Part shown: positions 24,835 through 37,804 of the stretch, piece by piece
Layout: every line of letters begins with the position of its first letter
Position numbering within the stretch: position 1 is the stretch's first letter
NCBI GenBank assembly: GCA_013397795.1
Contig: VZTJ01003242.1
Location: 1,860,307-1,924,306, forward strand
Reading direction: 5' to 3'
Source of the DNA: Orthonyx spaldingii
Taxonomy: Eukaryota; Chordata; Aves; Passeriformes; Orthonychidae
DNA length: 64,000 nt
Notes under the pieces: generated by a model
The model's database searches: none
The model's input: only the letters and a program-made list of their open reading frames with translations
Told to the model about the DNA's origin: nothing
Made by a program: the position numbers and the translations under genes

Positions 24835-27200
24835 CTGTGAGTAGGACACCAAAAAATAGGGAGGGAAAAATGACTTGTCAAGCTAACCATGCAGGAGAAC
24901 AGGCTATCCTATAGCTGGCTGAAGAAGCCACAAGTTCAGAAAACCCTTTTTAATTTTTTTTAGGTGGATTGCTACGATGATTTTCTTCTGACTTCTTGCA
25001 ATACTCTCAAATCCCTGATGGCATGCCTGTTAGAGTGGGTGCTTTTCTGGGGCCAAACATGAAGACCCAGAAGGTGAGTGAGGTGGAGCACCATTCATGT
25101 TCTTTTAGCACAAGATTCTCCTCTGTTCCTGTGCACGTCCTGGAAAAGCATGCTGGAAAGACCCTTTGCCTTATCACACAGCAGGGCCTCTGCTGGGAAG
25201 TTATGTGCTGTAATAGATTTGTAACTTTTATTTCCAGGGCTGGCCAAGAAAAGTATATTGGGGAAACTGAAAATAACTAAAGCAACTGCCTTAGTTCATG
25301 GCAACCAATTCCCAGAGTTCCCTTCTCAGCTTTTGAAGCAGCAAAACTTTATGGCTCAGACTTCCAGCCCTGCTCTGGATGCTATGTCTCTGCAGAGGTG
25401 GGTGGAGGGGAAAGGGTTGCAGCCATCTAGAGGGTCTTCAAGGGCTGCTTGTGGCCTCTACTTCGCTGCATGGCTTGGTTTGGCAGCACTCTTGGAGAGA
25501 GGGGCGCTTGGGATGCCTTGGGGGAGAAGCCAGTCCGCAGCTCCCCATCCCCTTGCATGGCTGTGATGTGTTGCTGACTCAGCACTGCAGAGACAGGAGC
25601 CCAGCAGGCGTGGGCAGCCCCACGGCCAGCCTGGGACCCTGGACTGCACAGTTCAGGCTCTCCTTAGCTCCCACAGACCTCCCCCGGCCACCCCTCAGCT
25701 CCTCAGCCAGCTCTATTCTAATGAAGGTAGCCATTTACCCATGTCACCTTCCAAAGTCTGCAGGTTATAGTCCTCAGCAGCAAAGCCCCAGGGTCCCTCT
25801 CCTCCTCCGAGGGCTGCTCTTCACACATGTGATGTGCTCGTATGCACACATCATGCAACATGTGAACTGCTTGAATAGAAACAGCGATAATGTCCTCCTC
25901 CTCTCCTTTTGAGGACTGGGAGGGTCTGATGAGAGCCTGGAGGTACCAGGAGATAATAGGACTGCCTTGTAATTTCTGACTGCCTATCCCTAGCTGATTC
26001 AGGTCATTAGAGCTATTTTGCAACATTCTCTTAATAACCTTGCAGACGCTCTCCCCCAACACTAAAATCATACACAAAAGGCCAAGGTTTAGGGAGATGA
26101 AGACAATGCTGATAATGAGTCCCTGATTGATTAAAAGTAAATACATTTTTATTCAGAGAAAAGGGCATTTGTTACCACAAACATTTCACCTTCAGCACAA
26201 ATAGGAGTTGCGCTTACATTTACTAAGAGATTATAGCCGCACTACAACTAATTACTTCCCAGCAGCTATTGGCCTCAGGTTAGATGTAAGCTACTTCTGG
26301 CAATCTGTGGTGTGGGTTCATGTAAAAGGGGGCCTGTATTTTCATTGTCCTGGTAGAAAACAGTGCAACAGTGAGGCGTGAGTGAATATACTATGCATAA
26401 TGCAATACAAAATAAGAGCTTATTACAAGGAGAGGACTCATGGAGATCAAACAACATTAGTCCATCCCATCATTTTATGTTATGAGGGAGATATTAATTA
26501 TTCTGTTTGCATTTTGTAGATGGCCTCGAGTTGTACAATTATCACATAGGAAGGTGCACATTATTTGCTGGAGACAAATTTCAGATTCAGACACCTTGAT
26601 TACCTTCACTTGCATGAAATCAGTTGTGTATTCCTAATGTGACCCATGCAAATTATCATACATTTTTGATCAGTAAAATGTTATTTGTCCCAAAGTTATT
26701 TACTAGACTTTCAGTGTGAGATTTCTATTTATTTTCTGGAATCCCAACACTGTCACATCTTCGCTATTCTTACATGAATCTCTGAACTCTCTACCATTAC
26801 ACCTAACATTTTTGCTAAGCTGCTGGCAAGTGATGAGATTACTTTAAAAATACCTATTAGAATTCAAAGAAGGAGGTTCCTCCAGGTCCAGGCAATGAAC
26901 TGCTCTGAAATTATTGAGTTATTCATAACTTTGAGCAGTTACAAATTACTGCTATTAACCGAATCCTGTAATTACAGCAAGTAGCTAGGTTTTGTAGCAT
27001 AATTTGTGATATAGATAGCTTTTACTGCATGTCTTAGAGAGTTAAAACTCAGGGCATGCAGAGAAATGGCTTCTGCAGTACTGCGAAAATATGTGTTGTT
27101 TTCTAAACGGGGATCTGATTTAGATGATAATGAAAAAAACCATTCACTTTGGATGAGGGACAAGTTCTTACTCTGATTACAACAGTTGAAGAATGTTGTC
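24835..27200. other. Non-coding DNA with GC-rich patch and possible conserved element
   Basis: A plus-strand segment at 24964-25071 has an excellent acceptor and a GTGAGTGAGG donor, but every frame contains a stop, so at most it is a non-coding RNA exon. The 25360-25730 patch is GC-rich with few CpG and long overlapping frames on both strands. The 26460-26700 part is AT-rich with a POU octamer (ATGCAAAT at 26646-26653) and reads like conserved non-coding DNA. Confidence 0.35.
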
Positions 27201-27205
27201 TTCTA

Positions 27206-27525
27206 GCCTAAGTGAATGCTGTCACCAGATGGACTGATTTTCACCATGACATGAGGAAAATCCTCCTTGAAGGCCTCTTCCTGGAAAGTTTGTTTAGACA
27301 ATTGGTCTGTAGCATCAAGAAATTGCTGACTGACACTAGTTAATCCATTTGAGACAAACCCTGTAGTGACTGGTCTCAGGGACTGTGTTACGGAGCAAGC
27401 AGAGACTTCAGTGCAAGCATCCAGTAGCCCCGTGTTGTCACCCTGCAGAAACACACCACCAACAGACTGGCCACTTCTCATACCTACAAAGCAGGTGCTG
27501 GCACCATTGGGTCCCCTTCTGTCTT
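27206..27525 (-). CDS. Candidate terminal exon or gene relic
   Basis: The minus strand has a pyrimidine-rich acceptor (TTTATTTTTCTATGCTCAAG) followed by about 105 open codons ending in TAG at 27206. The base composition is visibly richer in G and C than the flanks. The peptide contains STCFVGMRSGQSVGGVF, TGLLDACTEVSACSVTQ, VSQQFLDATDQLSKQ and ends VKISPSGDSIHLG. A good donor-like GTAAGAAC follows the stop by about 30 bases, which would make it an internal exon with a stop and so argues for a relic or a frame I misjudge. I do not recognise the family. It lies between the minus-strand exons at 8.9 and 45 kb but does not join either in phase. Confidence 0.3.
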
Positions 27526-27539
27526 GAGCATAGAAAAAT

Positions 27540-30500
27540 AAAGAGTGCTTTAATTGCAAAAACAAACAGATATTCAAGCTGTTGGGTTTATTACTCTTAA
27601 CTTCTGGAGGCCAGCACATAAAGTATTACAAAGTGCCTTCTATGGCGGGGTATGAGAGCTGGGTATGAAGTTGGTCTTCATTTTTACGCTTCCTAGCTGC
27701 AATAATGACAACTCCAGCCTCTGTTTGCTAGCAGCCATACCCCATTGTTCACCACATCATGAGAAGGAGGTCTTCTGTAGGGATTGGAACCTGAGGTTTT
27801 CCTGCACTTGTATTATCTTTCATATAGTCAGTAAGAGGCAAATAGCCCTACACCCAGTCCAAGCAGGATGAAACAGTGATTTATATTTTCTATCATGTAT
27901 TTTTGATCTTTCTGTTTTAAGAATAACGCTGAGCTTGTTTAACAGTAAAGATTGATGTATGTCTTTTTCTAAAAGCAATATTATAAAAATGGTACCTTCT
28001 TATTCAGAAAATCTGCTCTTGTGTATTGTGGACCATTGCTGCCTGTGTTCAGAACAAAAAGTTTAATGTTTTTAGCCCTGCAAAACCAACCCTTTTCAGG
28101 ACAAGTGAGCTGGTTCCTCTTTATTATCTCATTAATAAAACTGTACTCCTTATCAGTTATTCAGCCAGTCAGTGAGCAGTCTGATTGTTAACAAGTGTTC
28201 CTGGATCTCTCCCTTTTTCCCATTTAGTGTCAGCATGAGTGAAATTTCTTTTTTTGTAAGAGACCAATAATGTTTACACAACAATAATACTTGCATATCT
28301 TTGCTGGCAGAGATATCATGACCTGTGAGTGATGCATTGTAAGGAAAGAACTTTGTCTGGCCTTCTCAGTGTGGTTAAGCTTGAAGTGAACAAAACCAGA
28401 CAGTTAAATAGCAGAAATCTATAAAAACCAAACTTCTGGTAAGACACAGGAGAATTTAAATGGGAAAGACGTGAGTAAAGAGCTCAGGATTTGGCCCTGA
28501 GAAAGTTTATGCACATGAAACATCTCTTAAAACTTTACTGAATGGACTATCAAATACAGATTTCTTAGTGGAGGATGAGGCAAACTCTCAGCACTGAATG
28601 TGTTTTTATTGTAAAAACAACTTGTTTGCTTAGGTATGGATTAGCTTTCCAAAGCCAGAAAAACAGGAAAATATTAAAATGCCATCCATTACTGCTGACA
28701 CTAGTAGGCAGATTCAGAGCTTCTTCCCTTTCTCCCTCACACTGTTCATCAGAAAGGAATCACAGCTTGTGAGTAAAGTGATTCAGAACCCAGCATCTTT
28801 CCCATACCAACCTAGAGCAGGTGCCCCACTGAAACTGGAGGTAACAAATAACAGGGCATTTCATTTAATGAAAATATAAAAAGTTCCCATCTGTTTTGCT
28901 TACAAATATTGTCACTGCTTTTATGATCTTCATTAATGACAACTGTTCCAATGCCACTAGTCAATAATTCTCTTACTGTTATTTCGCATTACGAGATTGG
29001 CCACTCTGTTGCCTATGTTGATCAACATGAGGAAGGAAATATTCCTCAGTGCATGACAGCTTGTCTCTGCTAGAGACTCTGACAGGATTTCAAGCCTCAG
29101 TACTAGAGAGAGGCTGAACTCAAAATTTGTAAGGAAGGGTTAATACACTAGAGTTGTCAGGTTCTCTGGGGAATCTAGGTAAAATCCTTAGTGGACTCTT
29201 GAGTTTTGGAGATCAGAGACCTATTGCTAATACAGTTTGCCCGGGACCAGCAGGGATGAATCAGGGTTTCCTTACTTGCCCAAGCTTGTACAAAGGTCAG
29301 TTAAAAGAGGCAAAACCCTCTTGTCCCCCAAACTTAATTACTTGCTCCCCAAACACTTCTGTCCAATGTAGAGAGGCAGCCAGGAAATTCTGAGGAGTGA
29401 AGCTCTTAGAGGGACGCACTGGCACCACTATGTATTTACACTGCTTACAGGGTGAAATTACTTAGGCGCTGCGACCTCTCAAGATATACACTTATCACAG
29501 TCTGAAGTGTGCCTTAAAGAGCACAGGAGCCTCTGTGGGAGCCCGCCATGGCACATCGTGAAATTCATCTGGATGTGATCCCCACAGCTGCAAATCCATC
29601 TTCTGTTTCCATTACACATTCTATTAGTCTGCTGTGCTTCCCCTTTAGCATACATCATCACAGCTCTTTATTTTAGCATTATTAATTTTTGACATGAAGT
29701 CGCTCTAAACATGGTAAATACAGAATGTAATTGGTATGTTAAACAGGGGAAGCATAATGAGTCTCATGTACGAACGCGACTTGCTCCTGCTGCAGAGTTG
29801 GACTGAAACAGAATACAAAATTGCACTGCCAATTTCAGCAGGAACTTCTTCACCAAGTCCCCGTGGTTCACAGGCAGTGCCTCGACCTCTCCTGTACTTA
29901 TGATACATCCAGCCACAGTTTAATGGCTGAAATGGCTTTGAAGCTTTCCCAGTGGAACCAATTTTCACCCTCTGTGAATATAAGCTCCAGCCTTTCAGCA
30001 AGGAGTTTAGTTTGGTGATAAGTTAACATGTGAGGCCAGCCTGAGAATAAATTTTGACTGTTGCCCTGATGGTAGGGCTTTCACATTGTAACTTGTGGTG
30101 ACAACATAGGGCTTTTAAGGAGACACACGCTCTTTGGATTAATACTGGCTGATGTGATATTTTGTCAGCAATATGTTCCATGTAACCAGAGAGGCTGCTG
30201 CAGCTTGTCAGCACTGATGGCAGATCTTCGCTAGGAGGAGCAGATAGGGAAGTCATAGCCCATTTGAGTCCATGCTTGTGGTGATGAGGGGTGTTTATGA
30301 AATATAGGATGAGAGTTTTAAGGGTACAGATGAGAAATTCTCCTCTAAATTTGGTGAGAAGTCAGTAGAAGAGGGATGAGAAAAAGAAAGGATGAGAAAA
30401 AGAAAAGTTAGGAAAAAAATATACCAACAACTTTTATACAAGCTTCAAAATGCTACCAACCCCAGCATGTCTCTTTCTCTTCATTTTAGCCTTTATAAAG

Positions 30501-33500
30501 ATTCCAGATTTCTAGCTTTGCCTTGGAAATTATACACACTAAATACAGTTATTGCAGCTGTTACAGTTTCAAATCCAATATCTTTTTGTCCAGAATCAAG
30601 GTCGAAAGATCAGATTAAAATTATTGTACAATCCAGAACCAACCAAACACATATATTCTGTTTGAGAAGCTGTTTTCCTGCCAGCTCTATACGTTTTCTT
30701 TGGTGTAAATTCACAAATAAAAGACAGATACACTTGGCAGCAGGATGGGGCCATAATATTTGACCAAGAATGAAGCTGACATACATCAGCAAAACACCCA
30801 CAGACAGCAGATTCAGGAATCTGCCCTGTCTGCTGCTTTACCCATGGTACTGCATAAATAATTAATTGTACCTGCCAATGTAACAGATAACACCAGGTAG
30901 TTCGCTGCTTTTTGCTTTTTTACGACAATCCTTGATCTTTTTCTGTGTTAGCTGTTGTAGAAGAAGAAACTGGAAGAAAGAGAGCAGACCCTTGTTACTC
31001 GTGTAATAGCCTACTTGCTCTCAGGTTATTCTTGAAGAGGGGTTGTTGACAGGCTATAAAATATCTCAGCAGTTCCTGGTAGGAGAGAATCAGAAGGAAA
31101 AAACAGTACCTACCTTAATCTGAGTTTGGTGCGTGAACCAAAAGAACACATACATACAATTTTTGCTTGGAACATTTAAAATAGGGCACTATAATGTCCC
31201 ATAAAATAGGTACTAGGGAACAAGCAGAAACTCATAACAGGATAGATTTAATGGCACAACAGTTTCTTTCAATGTGGTTTTATGTTTGGGTTTCAGTAGA
31301 ACCCTGAAAACAGTCTAAAGACAAAATTTTCCTCTTCTTTTTCTTTTTAACACCTTTGTGATTGAATTTAGGAATGACATTTCACTCTGGACAAGAGGCC
31401 TATGGTATAAGGCTGACTGCTGAGACCTGAGACACACATTCTGCAATTCAGTAAGTACATAAATAAAAAAGGACAAGTAGTGCTAGGATCTTCTCTGAGG
31501 AAACATCAGAGGTAAGTCTTAAATGCTGAAATGAAATACTGAATTCAGATGAGGTACCTATGCACAGTTTCAGGCAAGCAGCCAGCAAATGTGTGTCCCT
31601 TTTTCTTTGTTTCTCCTTCTAGGGATTATAATATTACTACTATTTCAATTTAGCATGTGTTTTCTGAAGGAGGATGGAAGCCTTGCCCCATGTAACTCAC
31701 ACAGCTCTGTAAAAGAAACTGTAAAACTCACCAAAAAACGAGTTAGAAAACCCAACACAGTGATTCCAAGACTAAGTCCCAGAACCTACATGAATAGCAT
31801 GCCTTAATGATGCAGAAGCTGGACAATAGCCTATGATCTCATAAGGGATACAGTTTCAACTTGGGCCTGATAAACTCAAGTACATAAACTTGCACCTGCA
31901 CTTTCCAAGTGCAAACACCTGGCTTTGCTTTATAGAAGGAGTCAAATGCCTGCATTCTCTCTTTCAACAGCCTTTTCTAAGTGCAAGGATTGGAATCTGT
32001 ACCTGCAAATCACATTCTGGGGCTACTTCTACTGACACCCTAATAACTGCAATCCTTCTGGCTATGCTGTCTTCAGGACTTCACTAAATGTCAAATGCAT
32101 TCACTTTAGAAAAATCACAGACGAGTCATCTTCAGTCACAGGCAAAGAATCCTGAGTTTGAAATCCCAAGTCTGAAACTTTGCTCCGGATAGTTTTGTCA
32201 CACTTTCTCCTCCCACCAAATAAGGGCTACACTTACATACCAGATTACTGAGTGCTAGTCAGATGACAGTGCAGAGGCATTTTCCAACTCTTGTTCTCAA
32301 GCAGAAACCTTAATCTATGACCTGATCTGGGCTCAGACATCACTGTACCTCTTAGACCCTTTCCCAAGCTTGTCTGAATGCTGATACCAGTCCAAATGCT
32401 CAAAATCTAAGGGGACAGCTTGAACTATTTTTGAATTTTGTATTCAAACACATACTCTCCAAATTGGACAGTTTGGTTCATGGATTTAGAAAGATAAAGA
32501 ATCAAGACTTGAAGCTGAAGATTAGGATTTGTGTTTAGATCCATTAGGATTTTGAATGCAAGACTGAGACAAGCAATGGTACCAGCAATGGTGTTTCCTA
32601 TTTGCCATCCAAAACTACTTCATCTGCAGGGCAACCAACAGAACTATCAGCAGAAAACACCCATTGATAGATGATCACAAACATGTCAGGCTGAACCTCT
32701 GAACTTTTCTGAAGTGGCTTAGCAGCTTTTTAGATGCCATCAAAAGCAACTAAAACAAAGCTTTCAGAGCTGGCTGTGCAGGATGCTCCACGCACAGCTT
32801 GAGCCACCTCGCTCTTGGTAATGGTCTGCCACAGAAGCCCTAATCAAGTGTGTGTGTGCATTTTATTTTCATGAGATGACAGTTCCCAAGTGAAAGGACA
32901 CTTCAGCTCTGATAAAACTTTCCTTCTATTGTCTGAGGTTTGTTTGTTTTCTGGCAAACCCCAGCACTGCCTCTGCTTTCTGTGCAGGCATGCATTTCCC
33001 AAGCTTGTGCAGGGAGGCCAACCAAAGTCTTTGGAGGCTTCTCAGTAGTATTGCCTGAAGCAAATACCACAGCTCAATTGCAATTTAATATTGTAATCAG
33101 GGAGCAAACTGTGCAGTTTTGGCACATTGTGATAATTATTAACTACATGTATTAGTGTTGTGATTCTAGTAACTAATATTTACAAAAGGTTCCCTGTGTG
33201 GGGAAGACCTTGCCTAGACATGAGCACTTGAGCTATTCCTGAGTGATTGTCAGTGGGCCTTTAAGCCTCTGCTCATGTTCACTGGTTAAAGATAAAACAT
33301 CAATACTTAGAAATTGTACTTCAAAAGACCTATTTCATGAATAATAAATTCTCAGGGTGTAAAATCATACCAAGTGCCAGAACGTTTTGTGAATTTATGG
33401 GGAAGTTTTCCTGTGGAAAAAAAATCCTAGAAGATAAGATTAAAAAAGCACATCTCAAATTCCCTAACATAATATAAAGGAGATTGGATTTAAACATTAA

Positions 33501-35370
33501 ATCATACTTGCTTTTCAGATTTTTGTTTCATGTCATGATGAGTCTCTTTCTCCTGCCTTCCCATTGCTATTAGAATTAATGACCTTATGAACTCCAGTTC
33601 AGAACTCACAGGCAAGGGCAGAGATAAGCAACAGCAAAATGTTCTCTAAACTCGAAATCTGTAATTGTCAAATTAAATTTCTGTGTGCAATTATTATGTC
33701 TAGGCTGACTCAAGGTTGAAGCAAAGTTGCATTTGCCTCTGTGTCTTATGCACCTCTTGTTGCTGTAGTCGTTCTTCACCTGGCTGAGTGTGCTGGTAAG
33801 GAGTGAAGGTGGTTGGGTGTGCACATTTTTATCAGTGACCTGTACAGCGAGCTTGACTAACTTTGAACATCTTAGCATTCCCACTCAGAGTACATAATTG
33901 TATTTCTTGCACTGAGCAATTGTGTGCTTCTCCAAATACGTGGGGACACAAACAAATACATCCTTGTCATGGGGTGTCTTCTAGTCTGTGAGCTGTACCA
34001 CATCACTGATGTGAATACATGCACAAGAAAAAAGAAAAGCAATTTATTTTCTAATAGCATCGTAGTTGGGAGGAAGATTTTCTCATGCAACTTAACCTTT
34101 GTGTAGTTTCTTCCCTTCAAGCTCACCCATATTTCACACAATTTTTCTGGCAGTATTCAAAGTGCCTTTTAAATTATGCATGCTTTTGGCTAGTATGCCA
34201 GACTTGTAGTCTAAGAGACTAGACTTTCCTACAAAGAAGTCATGATTTGACATTGTTTATTTTGCTGCATAATCACATTAGATAGGGCAATGTCATAAAG
34301 ACGACACGAAACAAATATGTGTAAACAATACATTGCCATTCCTTTAACAATTGTTTAAACAAATTAGCAAGTAAAATATACCCTTAGCTTCAGGTAGTTT
34401 CTGTGTCACAGGAGCCAGACATTAACATGTGTTTCTTAGAATTCAGTCCAGTACTGAGTGTTGTATTAAAGTGAAAGACAAAGATGGTTCTTTCCATGTG
34501 TTTGCAATATACTTAACAACCAGGAGACGACTCAGGGATGCCGCCAGGAAGTAAATGTAACCAGTGAGGTGGTGTTGGATAACATGGTCAGTGGTGATTG
34601 CAAAGCACTAGGACATACCAAAAAAGAAATTACAGAGGCAGAGGGACAGGCAGAAAGAGACAGAGAAACCAAAGGAAAATAAGATTTCCAGAAAAAGTTA
34701 GGGGAATCATATCTGAAGTTGTTCACAGGTTAAGGAGGGCAGAGATGGCTATGAAGAGGTCAATGAAGACTTCACCTGACTGCAAGGCACTGGAGACAGA
34801 TTGAAGGAAGTTTTCTGGGGAGTGGAGAGTGAAATACATTGGAGAATGACATGTGCGATGTGTGTAGGGACAAAGTAGTAGAACAGGGGTGGTTATACAA
34901 ATATGTGAAGTACATAATATTAATATTGGTGTACATATAGTTTTACAGTTTTTGCCATGCAAATTTTGTCCATATAAAAGGTCAATACAATCTAAAAAAA
35001 TTTCCATCAGAAGCAGTAAAATGACATGCTTTGTATTTATTTTTATATTTTATAGATTATAAACATGAAAAAATAGATTTAAATCTAATCAGATAATGCA
35101 AACCTATATATGTATAAACACTTGTCCAAGACTAAATTCTAAATCACAATATTCACATGTATTTCTTCTCCATTTGCAATTTTACCTGTTTCACTCCAAG
35201 CAGATATTTCAAGATTAATAAATCAGTCACTCTAAATTCCATTATTCTCACACATTAGTGCTAGGGCATGTAGGTGTAACATTAGTTTTTATAAATTCCT
35301 TTAATTAAAGCAATTATGTCAAAGATAAGATACGGCAAGCATATTAATATTTTAAGTAAATATTTGTGCT
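27540..35370. other. Intronic or intergenic DNA
   Basis: No coding exon is supported here. A 16-bp direct duplication (GATGAGAAAAAGAAAG twice) lies at about 30375-30407. A plus-strand pair of sites near 31370-31452 has stops in all frames. The 34150-34380 part stands out for dense homeodomain- and SOX-like motifs and is listed separately. Confidence 0.4.
34150..34380. promoter_or_regulatory. Possible conserved enhancer-like element
   Basis: The stretch contains TTATGCATG, ACATTGTTTATTTTGCTGC, AACAATACATTGCCATTCC and CAATTGTTTAAACAAATTAG. That is a concentration of SOX (ATTGTT and AACAAT), forkhead (TGTTTA) and homeodomain (ATTA) type sites with retained CpGs (GACGACACG) in otherwise CpG-poor DNA. 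This pattern is common in vertebrate developmental enhancers, but motif density in AT-rich DNA is weak evidence. Confidence 0.2.
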
Positions 35371-35379
35371 TGTTTTCAG

Positions 35380-35455
35380 AATTAGTAGAAACAGGAATTT
35401 GGCTACAGTTAGGGTTCTTCACTGGTTCTGAGTGCTGTAATAAAGAAGGGGAAAG
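35380..35455 (+). CDS. Candidate plus-strand exon
   Basis: The acceptor TTTGTGCTTGTTTTCAG and the strong donor GGAAAG|GTAAGTGTA bound 76 bases. Only the frame that starts after two bases is open; it reads LVETGIWLQLGFFTGSECC and then NKEGE. The other two frames have stops. No phase-matched neighbour was found on the plus strand, and the peptide is not recognised. It may be a coding exon of an unrelated gene, a non-coding RNA exon or chance. Confidence 0.3.
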
Positions 35456-36784
35456 GTAAGTGTATGCCTACTTTTAAGTATGTGCTTGGCTTTTCTAACC
35501 TGCTGTGAAAGCAGCAAGTTAAGGGGACTAAGTACATACCTGAAGGAAAGTATGTGCTTGACTGCCTTGCTGATCTGAGCCTAGAGACAGCAGGATGGTG
35601 CAGCTTCTGAAAAGCCTATTGGCACACTCACCACATCAGTTCAGAGGCAACGAATAATTTTTTTCACAGTCAACAATTGAAGGGAACAATGACTGAGTTA
35701 AGCAACAAATCGGCTTTGGCAGCAAAACCAGTTAAAACTCGGGTTTTTTTCTCTGAAGTGGAGACTTAATTCTAGCAAACTAGTTAAAAGCATGGCAATG
35801 GTACCACTGCAATTGCAGAGATGATAAATTTTGGCCTAAGAACAAATGCTTTCCAGTGTGCAAGAAGTTATTAACTCAGGGTCATGGTCAAAGCTGTGGA
35901 GTTGTATCCCATACCCTTCAAAATGTACTTTGGAGTTAGATGCAAAAAAAAAATCAGGTGCCTAATACTGATTTTAGTCTACCTGCAGGTGCCCAAGTTT
36001 GGACTTGTGACCCTAAAACTGCTGAATATGTCCGGAGGTGCTAAAGATCCACCTTACAGTGGATTTCTAGAGTTCATGTTTTCTGAACATCTTTAACAAC
36101 CTTGGCAATATTTGGGTTCTGTGTCAGTCTATTATTTTCTGAGATCCACAAATGAAAGGTTTTCTCAGTCTCCAAGTGGAATGCTGCTGTAGATACCTGT
36201 GATAAAGATTAGAGGGAAGGGGAGAAAAGGGGGAATTACCTCTACTGTCCTTTCATCTAATAGCTCAGTGATTAAAAACTTTGCACAATATACAGCAGAA
36301 TTTGGTTAAAGTACTCAATAGTTAGCAGAAACAGTTACCATTACCTCCTTTGTACATATTCTAGTTTGATATTCTTTGATGCAAAGAAAATTATATCATT
36401 CCAGGCTACACAATGATGTAAACCCCAAATGAATAAACAAAAAAGAAGCTATAACAGGGGAACCCTCAGGAGAACATTAGAATATTTAAATGTTGTGAAT
36501 TTCTTGAAATCTTGAATGTTTACCACAGCAAGCCTCCAAATCTCCGTTTCTCTGTAAATGCTGAGAAAGAAAGTCTGAATACTCTCGCCTCTTGTAAGAA
36601 ATTACTCACCCTATGCAAATAGATGACTAGGACTTTGCAAAGCTGGAATACAGCTCTGTTGGTATGAAATTGTGTATATACAAAAGACAGTCTGCCTACT
36701 AATATTTATAGATGGGAGCAGTTATGGAAACACTAAAGCTCCATAACTTTTTGCTATAAAATGCATATACCTACAAAAATAGAT

Positions 36785-37330
36785 TGTATTTGTGGTGGGT
36801 TGGAAGGGTCAGAGGTAGTGTCTCTGAATAAACAGCTCTTAGACCAGTTCCCCTCTGCCTCTTCCACTGCTGTTGCCTCTGGCTCTGTTCTGTTTTGTCT
36901 TTTTTTTTTTGCCTGCTAAGGCCAGCTGCTTCCTTGATGGTTGGATCCTCTGCCATGGCCTGGGCTGCCTCAGGGATGTCAAGGGACCACCTCCACTGGG
37001 GCTGGCCAGCTCTCTTGGTTGCATGCATGCGTGTGGTATATCTGCCCGACGGTCCTGGGCAGCAAGGCAGAGATGCTCTTCTCACTTTCTTATCTTTCTC
37101 TCGCTACCCCAGCAACAGTGACCTGTATCACCTTGCCTGAATGCATCAGCTTTGCTACTGCCGGGACCTGGTGCAGGCAGTTGTAATCAGGCATTCTTCC
37201 CTGCTCCTGATGTGTTTGAATTTATCAGTGCTTACCCTCCCGGTCATTCCCGTGACTGTCAATAGCACAACATCCAGAGGCGACGTGTTGTGCCTTCTCA
37301 TGTCTAGGCATTCATGGGGTTATGCCTGAA
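36785..37330. other. GC-richer segment, possible degraded LTR
   Basis: This 0.55-kb block is richer in G and C than its flanks, begins with TGTGGTGGGTTGG (a start shared by many avian LTRs) and contains an AATAAA. Long frames occur on both strands. I found no second LTR, no clear ending CA and no target duplication, so the LTR reading is a guess. Confidence 0.2.
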
Positions 37331-37400
37331 AAACAGCTATGTCCAACTCTTCAAGAGGTGTGCAAGGGAAAGGGGAATATACAGTTGCACAGAAGTCTTG

Positions 37401-37800
37401 AAATCATAGAATCATAGAATATTTCAGGCTGGAAATACCTCTAAGGTTGAGTCCAACCATTAACCCAGTGCTGCCAACTCCACCATACCATGTTTTTAAG
37501 TGCCACAGCTACTCTTCTTATAAACAAACACCTCCAGAAATGGTGACTCAGCCACTTTTCTAGGCAGCCTGTTCCAATGCTTGATGGCCCTTTTTTCCAA
37601 ATATCCAATCTAAATTTCCCCTGGCACAACTTGAGGCCATTTCCTTTTGTCCTGTTGCTACTTCTCTGGAGAAGAGACAGACACCTACCTTGCAACAACC
37701 TCCTGAAGGCTGTTGTAGAGAGTGATAAGGTCTTCTCCTAAGCCTCCTTTTCTCCAGGATAAACCACCCTAGTTCCCTCAGCTGCTCCCCATAAGACTTG
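37401..37800 (-). mobile_element. CR1 LINE, 3' end fragment
   Basis: The copy begins with a doubled reversed tail (AATCATAGAATCATAGAA) and continues through the conserved blocks GTTGAGTCCAACCATTAACC, CTAGGCAGCCTGTTCCAATG, TTGAGGCCATTTCCTTTTGTC and CTCCAGGATAAACCACCC. Similarity fades after about 37800. It is moderately diverged and 5'-truncated. Confidence 0.95.
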
Positions 37801-37804
37801 TTCT

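Noticed and set aside
24964..25071. Plus-strand coding exon
   Set aside because: Sites are excellent (acceptor TTTTAATTTTTTTTAG, donor GAAG|GTGAGTGAGG), but all three frames contain a stop, so coding is unlikely; a lncRNA exon remains possible.
25379..25912. 177-codon plus-strand frame
   Set aside because: The composition is GC-rich with overlapping long frames on both strands, and there are no promoter, splice or family signals.
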